Of a stretch of DNA of 6,708 nucleotides, positions 1-5,026 are shown piece after piece. Below the pieces are notes generated by a model, which was given only the letters and a program-made list of their open reading frames with translations, had not been told where the DNA came from and ran no database searches. This DNA is from Methanosarcinales archaeon (GTDB lineage Archaea > Halobacteriota > Syntropharchaeia > Alkanophagales > Methanospirareceae), in NCBI GenBank assembly GCA_030621945.1, contig JAUXGS010000050.1:1-6708 (forward strand). The letters run 5' to 3'. The translations under genes and the position numbers were made by a program. The stretch's first letter is position 1. Every line of letters begins with the position of its first letter.

Positions 1-1281
1 AAATTGGCTAACGCTACAACTGCAGAGAAGAATAACGCCTTGCTACGAATCGCGGATTCCATTGATAAGAATCGGAAGGAAATACTAACGGCTAATAACA
101 AGGATATTGCCCTTGCTCGCGAGTTGGTAGACGAAGGGAAGATGTCCGAAGCCCTTCTCCATCGGTTAATATTGGACGATGCGAAGATAGACGAGATGAT
201 ATTGAGTGTGAAGGACGTTGCGAAATTAGAAGATCCGGTTGGAAAAACGCTGTCCGCAATTGAGTTGGATAAAGACTTAGAGCTCTTTCAGGTGTCCTGC
301 CCCATCGGCGTAATCGGTGCGATATTCGAATCGAGACCTGATGTGCTGGTTCAAATCTCCGCGCTCTGTCTGAAAACCGGCAATGCAGTGTTACTAAAGG
401 GCGGATCTGAAGCTCGCAATTCAAATGAAGCGCTATTTGAGGTGGTGGCGAAGGCGTCAGCCGAAGGCGATGGAATCCCCGAAGGCTGGATTCAATTACT
501 TGAAACGCGAGAAGACGTCAACGCAATGCTGAAATTGAATGATTACATTGACCTCATCGTGCCGCGCGGTAGCGACCAGTTTGTGCGGTACATTCAGGAC
601 AACTCCAGCATAATGGTTTAGGGGCATTCGGAGGGGATATGTCACGTTTACGTTGATCGTGATGCTGATGTGGGCATGGCGCTGGACGTATGTTACGATT
701 CCAAGGTCCAATACTCTGCGGTTTGCAATGCTGCGGAGACGGTGCTTGTGGATTCCGCAATTGCACGCGATTTTCTGCCACGGATGGTCGAACGGTATCT
801 GAAAGCAGGCGTTGAGGTACGAGCATGTCCAAAAACACTGGGGCTCTTGGAAGCTAAAAACGAGATAAAGCCCGCATCAGAAGAGGATTGGCGTACTGAA
901 TATAATGATTTAATCATCTCCCTCAAAGTGGTTGACGGTATAAACGAAGCCATCGAACACATCAACCAGTACGGATCGGGGCATACCGATGCAATCGTAA
1001 CGGCGAATAAAGAAGCCGCGCTTAAGTTCATGCAGTTTGTTGATTCCTCCTCAGTAATGCATAACGCATCAACACGGTTCAGCGACGGGTTCAGGTACGG
1101 CAAAGGCGCAGAAGTAGGTATAAGCACGTATAAAGTGCACGCACGGGGTCCTGTTGGATTGGAGGGATTGGTTATCTATAAATATCTCCTGGTCGGTAAA
1201 GGGCACACAGTAGCACCCTATGTAGGCGCGGATGCGAAGGGATTCACGCATAAGAGATTGCCAAAACACTTTTTCTTTTAA
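1..1281 (+). CDS. proA: Glutamate-5-semialdehyde (gamma-glutamyl phosphate) dehydrogenase, 5'-partial, interrupted by an in-frame TAG
   Basis: ProA reduces gamma-glutamyl phosphate to glutamate-5-semialdehyde with NADPH in cytoplasmic proline synthesis. The frame is open at base 1 and the protein is already inside the family N-terminal helix (TTAEKNNALLRIADSI), so roughly 15-25 residues and the true start lie outside the window. Visible family landmarks are SCPIGVIGAIFESRPD, the NAVLLKGGSEA segment, GHSEGICHVYVD, the catalytic-cysteine motif VCNAAET (Cys codon 724-726), STRFSDGFRYGKGAEVGIS and the C-terminal HARGPVGLEGL block ending THKRL. Both halves are in the same frame and look well conserved, but codon 619-621 is TAG, between SSIMV and GHSEG. 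Termination there would remove the catalytic cysteine. Many family members have a hydrophobic residue, often Leu, at this position (recalled, not aligned here). The gene may be a recent pseudogene, contain a base error, or be translated through amber. A short FFF tail after the usual end coincides with a T-tract. Neither proB nor proC is in the window. Confidence 0.9.
619..621 (+). other. proA: In-frame amber (TAG) codon inside proA
   Basis: The only stop codon in an otherwise continuous proA frame from base 1 to 1281. Reading straight through it rejoins the family sequence with no gap, insertion or frame change. The catalytic Cys codon is 35 codons downstream. TTG (Leu) or AAG (Lys) to TAG would each be a single-base change. 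The options are pyrrolysine or suppressor read-through, a true nonsense mutation, or a sequencing/assembly error. The sequence shows the codon but cannot decide between these. Confidence 0.95.
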
Positions 1282-1333
1282 CAAAAAACCCTTTTGCTTC
1301 GCAGAGCAGAAAACCTGTGCTAAAAGAAAAGTG
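1267..1333. terminator. Inverted T-rich repeat between convergent genes, probable bidirectional terminator
   Basis: The left arm CACTTTTTCTTTTA (1267-1280) is matched in inverted orientation by TAAAAGAAAAGTG (1321-1333), differing by one T. Each arm is therefore a T5CT4-like or T4CT4 tract at the 3' side of one of two convergent genes: proA on the plus strand (overlapping its last codons) and the DUF3467 gene on the minus strand. Archaeal termination depends largely on T-tracts, so one element could end both transcripts. A smaller imperfect hairpin (TGCT/AGCA with flanking T/A bases, about 1294-1314) lies in the loop. The function is inferred. Confidence 0.5.
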
Positions 1334-1384
1334 GAAGGTGTGCAGTCATAAAGAGATTGAAACCGAACAGAGATGAAAATCAAC

Positions 1385-1729
1385 TCAGCCGTACATGCCT
1401 TCAGGTGGTCTTTTCGGCTCCTCCTCCGTTACCGGTGGTGCGGGAATCTTGCCGAACTGCTTCTCATACGCCTTTATATGCCGATCTAACCAACTCAGAA
1501 GCGCTTTCGCCTGTTCGGGCGACATGGTTATCTCTGCTTGCAGCTCTCTCAGTATAACTGGTGGTTCTTTTCCGGTTACCGTGCCCTCAGTGACGTCCTC
1601 GTAGCCCTCCTGATACACTATCATCTTGAATTCGTACGGGGTATGTCCACCAAAAACGCCGGATGAATAAAATCGTTTAAAATCCGGATGTTTCTTAACC
1701 ACAAATTTCGGTCCTGGTATTTGGTCCAC
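1385..1729 (-). CDS. DUF3467 family protein
   Basis: A 114-residue soluble protein with no signal peptide or membrane segment. It matches the DUF3467 pattern: an N-terminal strand region with GGHTPYEFKMIVYQ (about residues 27-40), a variable loop, and the hallmark helix EITMSPEQAKALLSWLDRHI followed by KAYEKQFGKIP (about 66-96). It ends in a charged, proline-rich tail. The biochemical role of this family is not known to me. The start is GTG at 1727-1729, because a strong ribosome site (GGGGGTGAG, minus strand, 1738-1746) sits 8 bases upstream and no better start is nearby. The gene is divergent from the PfkB kinase and convergent with proA. The stop is TGA. The family call rests on motif recall; the boundaries are well supported. 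Confidence 0.82.
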   Translation of the reverse strand: MDQIPGPKFVVKKHPDFKRFYSSGVFGGHTPYEFKMIVYQEGYEDVTEGTVTGKEPPVILRELQAEITMSPEQAKALLSWLDRHIKAYEKQFGKIPAPPVTEEEPKRPPEGMYG

Positions 1730-1737
1730 TTTTAGTT

Positions 1738-1746
1738 CTCACCCCC
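1738..1746 (-). promoter_or_regulatory. Ribosome binding site of the DUF3467 gene
   Basis: On the minus strand this reads GGGGGTGAG, complementary to the anti-Shine-Dalgarno end of archaeal 16S rRNA. The 8-base spacer supports the unusual GTG start at 1729. Confidence 0.65.
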
Positions 1747-1750
1747 TTAT

Positions 1751-1759
1751 TTTTATAAA
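1751..1759. promoter_or_regulatory. TATA-like box in the DUF3467/kinase divergent gap
   Basis: TTTTATAAA reads as a TATA-like element on either strand. For the plus strand, a start about 26 bases downstream would fall near 1781 and give a short leader into the kinase region. For the minus strand, the same box would place transcription near base 1729, leaving out the DUF3467 ribosome site. A second minus-strand AT element (CATATAGAAATAG, 1775-1787) is better placed to give a leader that contains that site. The assignment is tentative. Confidence 0.35.
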
Positions 1760-1806
1760 CCCCATCATGTATTCTATTTCTATATGTTCAGCTACTACTG
1801 AATGGA

Positions 1807-1814
1807 TATAAATA
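1807..1814 (+). promoter_or_regulatory. TATA box for a leaderless kinase transcript
   Basis: TATAAATA is centred about 27 bases before the ATG at 1838. That is the spacing expected if transcription begins at or next to the start codon. No Shine-Dalgarno sequence precedes that ATG, which agrees with a leaderless mRNA. The box lies inside the longer reading frame that begins at ATG 1802, which weakens 1802 as the real start. Confidence 0.5.
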
Positions 1815-1837
1815 ACTTTGGAAGAGCGGCTCTATCT

Positions 1838-2794
1838 ATGACAGCAAAGCAAAATGCACAAATATACGACGTAGTAGTTATAGGCGATGTGTTCTGTGAC
1901 ATAGCCACGGTTCCAATCGCGGATTATCCAGAGCGCGACAAGCAGATAGGCTGTGAATTTATGCTTAAGATAGGGGGACAGGCAGGGAACTGCGCTGCTG
2001 CATGCGCTTCCCTTGGCTTAAAAACCGCCCTTATCTGCAAGACCAGCAATGACGTGCTTTCGCATTGGGTGCTATCAGAATTACAAAAAGTAGGTGTCAC
2101 CTGCTTCGCGAAAAGGACAGAAAAAGAAGAGCTTCAGCGTCCAGGTATAACGGTTAGCATAGCCTTTGAAGATGGGAGCAGATCAATGCTGTCCGACCGG
2201 GGCGCAAATTTAGACCTCGCGGAAGAAGATGTGAACTTCGAGCTACTAAGGAAAGCGCGTTTCGTGATGCGTGCTGGCCACTGGAACACCGAAGGGCTCT
2301 TTCCTGCAAACAAGAAAATACTCGAGTTTGCTAAATCCGGAGGTGTTTATACCGGTGTAGATATAGGATGGAGTGCTTATCTCGGATGGACAACTCATGC
2401 AAGACGAACCGCTTTTGATCTCTTGCCTTCTACTGACTTTCTTTTTGTTAACGAAGCGGAAATAAGCGGACTGAGTGATAAGAAGGATAAGGGAGGCGTG
2501 TACGATTTATTAGATGACGGATGCGAAAACGTGATTGTTCATAGAGGTGCGCATGGCTCCTCCTGGATAAGCAACGAGTTCGAGATACACTGTCCAGCGT
2601 TTAACGTGAAGCCGATAAGCCCAACAGGTGTAGGAGATGTGTTCAATGCAGGGTTTATATATGCGTTTTTGGAAGGGAAAGAAGCAAAAGAATGCCTGCG
2701 ATTTGCTACTGCCTGCGCTGCAGCATATATAAGTACAAAAAGAAGGGGAAAGGTATTTCCAACATTAAAAGAAGTGGAAAATTTGTATAAATAA
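1838..2794 (+). CDS. PfkB/ribokinase-family carbohydrate or nucleoside kinase
   Basis: A cytoplasmic ATP-dependent kinase of the ribokinase fold, 318 residues with this start, the usual family size. The N-terminal strand YDVVVIGDVFCDI is followed by the first PfkB signature (IGGQAGNCAAACASLG, with GG at residues 46-47 and Asn51). The ATP/anion-hole signature SPTGVGDVFNAGF has its catalytic base at Asp267 (codon 2636-2638). DFLFVNEAEISGL is the typical 'N-x-x-E' Mg/phosphate region. The first residue of the second signature, usually Asp (DTxGAGD), is Ser here. The substrate cannot be read from sequence; ribose, fructose 6-phosphate, a nucleoside or another sugar all remain possible. ATG 1802 would add 12 residues, but those overlap a good TATA box and precede the conserved fold, so 1838 is preferred. 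pdaD follows after 39 bases on the same strand. The stop is TAA. Confidence 0.88.
   Translation: MTAKQNAQIYDVVVIGDVFCDIATVPIADYPERDKQIGCEFMLKIGGQAGNCAAACASLGLKTALICKTSNDVLSHWVLSELQKVGVTCFAKRTEKEELQRPGITVSIAFEDGSRSMLSDRGANLDLAEEDVNFELLRKARFVMRAGHWNTEGLFPANKKILEFAKSGGVYTGVDIGWSAYLGWTTHARRTAFDLLPSTDFLFVNEAEISGLSDKKDKGGVYDLLDDGCENVIVHRGAHGSSWISNEFEIHCPAFNVKPISPTGVGDVFNAGFIYAFLEGKEAKECLRFATACAAAYISTKRRGKVFPTLKEVENLYK
2786..2794 (+). promoter_or_regulatory. TATA box of pdaD, overlapping the kinase stop codon
   Basis: TATAAATAA covers the last two codons and the stop of the kinase gene. About 26 bases downstream (near 2815) transcription would start, giving a leader of about 19 bases that contains GAGG at 2822-2825 ahead of the pdaD ATG. 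pdaD may therefore have its own promoter as well as read-through from the kinase. Confidence 0.45.
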
Positions 2795-2833
2795 GTAAGC
2801 GAGGGGATAAAGATAATTTTAGAGGCAATATAA

Positions 2834-3334
2834 ATGAACGAACACATGGTACCAAAGGCATTTTTCGTTACTTCCGGTGTGGGCATGGACTCCGAGCAAG
2901 CTAACGCCTTTGACCTCGCTTTACGGGATGCTGGCATAGGCGAATGCAATTTGGTCGGGGTGTCATCTATACTGCCCGCGCAAGCAGTGGAAACGGAACG
3001 AAGTAGCGTGAGGATAACTCCGGGGAACATAACCTTCTGTGTGATGTCAAGAGCAGAGGGTAAATCGGGTGAGGTTATTGGCGCTGGTATAGGATATGGC
3101 TGGCTATGGACAGAAAACGAGGAGGGAGAAGAGCAAAGCGAGTTTGGTATCATCTGCGAGCACCACGGGCATTGTTCACGAGACTACCTGGCAGAGAAGG
3201 TACAAGAGAAGTTATATAAGATGGCTGAGATTCGCGATAAGAAGATACTTAAAAAGGAATTGTTAGTGGAATCAGTAGAGGTGGAAAAAGGTAAATTCGG
3301 CTCGGTCGTCGTAGCACTGGTGTTTGTATTCTAA
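2834..3334 (+). CDS. pdaD: Pyruvoyl-dependent arginine decarboxylase
   Basis: Converts arginine to agmatine and CO2, the first step of archaeal polyamine synthesis. It is made as a proenzyme that cleaves itself between two serines, turning the second into the covalent pyruvoyl cofactor. The 166-residue protein has the expected NAFDLALRDAGIGECNLVGVS region and the cleavage motif VSSILP, with the predicted cut between Ser44 and Ser45. This gives a 44-residue beta chain and a 122-residue pyruvoyl alpha chain. Glu109 in ICEHHGHCS matches the catalytic glutamate described for the Methanocaldococcus jannaschii enzyme. Other family features are GEVIGAGIGYGW and the hydrophobic C-terminal strand. The size is normal for the family (about 160-165). 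GAGG at 2822-2825 precedes the ATG by 8 bases. It lies downstream of the kinase and upstream of radA. The stop is TAA. No residue essential for self-cleavage appears to be missing. Confidence 0.95.
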   Translation: MNEHMVPKAFFVTSGVGMDSEQANAFDLALRDAGIGECNLVGVSSILPAQAVETERSSVRITPGNITFCVMSRAEGKSGEVIGAGIGYGWLWTENEEGEEQSEFGIICEHHGHCSRDYLAEKVQEKLYKMAEIRDKKILKKELLVESVEVEKGKFGSVVVALVFVF

Positions 3335-3352
3335 GAATGCGGAAGATTTAAA

Positions 3353-3376
3353 TGTTAAAATAAGTGTTAAACTAAC
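3353..3376 (+). repeat. Imperfect 12-base tandem repeat upstream of the radA promoter
   Basis: TGTTAAAATAAG (3353-3364) is followed directly by TGTTAAACTAAC (3365-3376), with 10 of 12 positions the same. It ends nine bases before the radA TATA box, so it is well placed for a transcription factor or an extended promoter element. The 12-base period is close to one helical turn. Such AT-rich repeats can also occur by chance. Confidence 0.5.
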
Positions 3377-3385
3377 AAATAGGTG

Positions 3386-3397
3386 TATAAATATAAT
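3386..3397 (+). promoter_or_regulatory. TATA box of radA
   Basis: TATAAATATAAT is the best TATA-like string in the 106-base gap before radA. Initiation about 26 bases downstream (near 3415) would leave a leader of about 25 bases carrying the ribosome site GAGGTGA at 3425-3431. Promoter and ribosome site are in consistent order and spacing. Confidence 0.6.
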
Positions 3398-3440
3398 TAT
3401 TTATCTATCCGAATATCACGTTAAGAGGTGAAGAGAGAAA

Positions 3441-4388
3441 GTGGACTTAGAGGAATTACCCGGTGTTGGACCTGCGATCGCAGAGAAATTACGTGAAGGC
3501 GGCTTTAATTCGTTAGAAGCAATAGCAGTAGCGTCTCCTGGTGAGCTGGTAGCAGCCGCTGAGATCGGGGAAGCAACAGCAGCGAAGATAATAAATTCTG
3601 CGCGGGACGCCGCGGACATTGGCGGGTTTGAGACCGGTGATAAGATATTGGAAAGGCGGAAGGAGGTAGGAAAGCTCACTTCCGGTTCTCCATCATTAGA
3701 TGCGTTATTAGGTGGAGGTATCGAGACGCGATCATTAACCGAGTTTTATGGTGAATTCGGCAGTGGTAAGACACAGATAGCACATCAACTCGCAGTAAAC
3801 GTGCAGTTACCGCTGGAGAAGGGTGGATTAAACGGCTCTGTTGTAATAATCGATACAGAGAACACCTTTAGACCAGAAAGAATAAAGGATATGGCAGAAG
3901 GTGCTGAGCTTGACTACGGAGAGGTTCTTAAGAATATACACATTGCACGTGCGTATAATTCAAATCATCAGATATTGCTGGTAGATAAAGCTGAAAAGCT
4001 TGCAGAGGAGCTGAAAGAGACGGAAAAGCCCGTGAGGCTACTGATAATAGACTCGGCGACTGCTCATTTCAGAAGTGAATATGTAGGAAGAGGCACGTTA
4101 GCTGACCGGCAGCAGAAGATAAATAAGCATCTGCACGACGCTCTGCGGTTTGGAGACCTTAATAATGCGGTGATAATGATAACGAACCAGGTGATGGTGA
4201 GACCAGATGCCTTCTTCGGCGATCCTACGCGGCCTATAGGTGGCCATGTATTAGGGCATACCGTTACGTTTAGATTATACCTGCGTAAGTCAAAAGGGGA
4301 GAAAAGGATAGCACGATTAGTTGATTCACCAAATCTCCCGGAAGCTGAGGCTGTGTTCTCTGTGTCGTCAGTAGGAATTCGGGATTAG
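3441..4388 (+). CDS. radA: DNA repair and recombination protein RadA
   Basis: The archaeal RecA/Rad51 homologue. It forms ATP-dependent filaments on single-stranded DNA and drives strand exchange. Length is 315 residues, typical for RadA. Domains: an N-terminal helix-hairpin-helix DNA-binding domain ([12 protein letters not shown] and the [10 protein letters not shown] repeat, residues 1-55), the linker polymerisation segment around FETG (63-66), and the ATPase core. The core has Walker A GEFGSGKT (104-111, Lys110), Walker B LLIID (200-204, Asp204), the L1-side motif around [16 protein letters not shown], and the L2 region [25 protein letters not shown]. The C-terminus [24 protein letters not shown] is the normal family end. 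No intein is present. The start is GTG, chosen because GAGGTGA lies 9 bases upstream and the domain begins there. The stop is TAG, leaving one base before the stop of the convergent CBS gene, with no visible terminator between them. Confidence 0.97.
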   Translation: MDLEELPGVGPAIAEKLREGGFNSLEAIAVASPGELVAAAEIGEATAAKIINSARDAADIGGFETGDKILERRKEVGKLTSGSPSLDALLGGGIETRSLTEFYGEFGSGKTQIAHQLAVNVQLPLEKGGLNGSVVIIDTENTFRPERIKDMAEGAELDYGEVLKNIHIARAYNSNHQILLVDKAEKLAEELKETEKPVRLLIIDSATAHFRSEYVGRGTLADRQQKINKHLHDALRFGDLNNAVIMITNQVMVRPDAFFGDPTRPIGGHVLGHTVTFRLYLRKSKGEKRIARLVDSPNLPEAEAVFSVSSVGIRD

Positions 4389-4389
4389 C

Positions 4390-4959
4390 TTAGTCCTCTC
4401 CAGCCATCTCCAACTCTTCTTTACAACTCTCGCATACCATTAGCCCGGCTTTCATCTCCAGGTAATGTGAGAAGCCTCCGCATTTTTCGCATATACCTTG
4501 ACCTGCACTCTCACCCTCTATGTCCAATGTTTCTCTTTCCGCCTTCATCTCTACTAACTCTGCCAGTATTGAGGTCATCTCTGACGACACTGATAGTATA
4601 TCTACATCTGCAACTATTCCTACCAACTTGCCGTCGTCAATTACCGGTATCTTTCTTATTCGTCCCTTCGTCATTTTCTTCGCTATACTTGATAGGCGGT
4701 CAGTAGGAGCTGCGGTTACTAAGGGCGTGGTCATTATGGCCTTTAGTTTCACCGTGCTCGGCTTTATGTCCTTACTCACCAGCTCGCTGATTATATCGCC
4801 TTCTGTAACTATTCCCACGGGATCTCCGTGATCAAGCACTACGATACTATCCACCTTATATCTCCTCATCAGCTTCGCCGCTTCCAGTACGGTTAAATAT
4901 ATATCCCCTTTCAATACCTCCCGTACCATTACATCCCTTAGCGGTATATCGGTCTCCAT
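4390..4959 (-). CDS. CBS-domain pair protein with C-terminal zinc ribbon
   Basis: A 189-residue cytoplasmic protein. Two CBS domains (about residues 7-61 and 71-128) carry the usual closing motifs VGIVTEGDI and VGIVADVDIL. CBS pairs commonly bind adenine nucleotides, S-adenosylmethionine or similar ligands and act as sensors. A helical linker (about 128-150) leads to a small zinc-ribbon-like knuckle with Cys157-x2-Cys160 and Cys176-x2-Cys179 (CEKC, CESC), which may bind zinc, iron or nucleic acid. No catalytic domain is fused, so a regulatory role is inferred. The ATG at 4957-4959 is preceded by TGAGG four bases upstream on the minus strand. It is divergent from apgM, sharing a 67-base gap, and convergent with radA. 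The ligand and target are unknown. The stop is TAA. Confidence 0.9.
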   Translation of the reverse strand: METDIPLRDVMVREVLKGDIYLTVLEAAKLMRRYKVDSIVVLDHGDPVGIVTEGDIISELVSKDIKPSTVKLKAIMTTPLVTAAPTDRLSSIAKKMTKGRIRKIPVIDDGKLVGIVADVDILSVSSEMTSILAELVEMKAERETLDIEGESAGQGICEKCGGFSHYLEMKAGLMVCESCKEELEMAGED

Positions 4960-4963
4960 GTAT

Positions 4964-5020
4964 CCTCAACAATTATAATTAGAGGAAGTATGATTTAAAT
5001 AAAATACAATACTGTTGAGG
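4964..5020. promoter_or_regulatory. Mirror-image divergent control region between the CBS gene and apgM
   Basis: CCTCAACA (4964-4971) and TGTTGAGG (5013-5020) form a perfect 8-base inverted repeat with 41 bases between the arms. Each arm contains the ribosome site of the gene on its side. Between them lie two self-complementary AT boxes, AATTATAATT (4971-4980) and ATTTAAAT (4993-5000), extended on the plus strand to TTTAAATAAAATA. For apgM, the first box would give a leader of about 25 bases with its ribosome site, while the second would give a nearly leaderless start. For the CBS gene, the second box would give a leader of about 10 bases that includes its ribosome site. Shared control is inferred. 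Confidence 0.5.
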
Positions 5021-5022
5021 TG
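5017..5022 (+). promoter_or_regulatory. apgM: Ribosome binding site fixing the apgM start
   Basis: GAGGTG ends four bases before the ATG at 5027. It overlaps a possible upstream in-frame TTG at 5015, which therefore cannot be the start used with this site. This supports ATG 5027. Confidence 0.6.
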
Positions 5023-5026
5023 TGGA

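Noticed and set aside
640..665. A PYLIS-like hairpin after the amber codon (TCACG pairing with CGTGA).
   Set aside because: The stem is only five pairs plus wobbles with a long loop, and no convincing structure like that of methyltransferase genes is visible. It is not evidence for pyrrolysine.
600..680. A frameshift as the cause of the proA break.
   Set aside because: Both halves are in one frame and the family sequence continues without missing or extra residues across TAG, so the lesion is one codon.
693..1127. A 144-codon minus-strand frame inside proA.
   Set aside because: It is antisense to strongly conserved ProA residues, has a low-complexity Ser/Thr-rich product and resembles no family.
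670..1281. The second half of proA as a separate gene starting at GTG 670 (or a nearby ATG).
   Set aside because: It is in the same frame as the first half and begins mid-domain. The GGAGGGG upstream simply encodes the conserved SEG residues of ProA. A restart product would lack the NADP-binding part.
1282..1384. A small RNA or small gene in the gap after proA.
   Set aside because: No tRNA cloverleaf, no open frame of useful length and no conserved RNA motif is visible. The inverted T-tracts explain the structure seen.
2539..3153. A 204-codon minus-strand frame across the kinase and pdaD.
   Set aside because: It is antisense to two well-recognised genes, spans the gap between them, and its Ser/Pro-rich translation looks like a shadow.
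4467..4831. Plus-strand frames opposite the CBS gene.
   Set aside because: They are antisense to conserved CBS domains, Leu/Ser-rich, and have no ribosome site. One is of interest only as the hypothetical read-through of the radA TAG.
5015..5026. TTG 5015 as the apgM start.
   Set aside because: It lies on the ribosome site itself, and the family N-terminus starts at ATG 5027.
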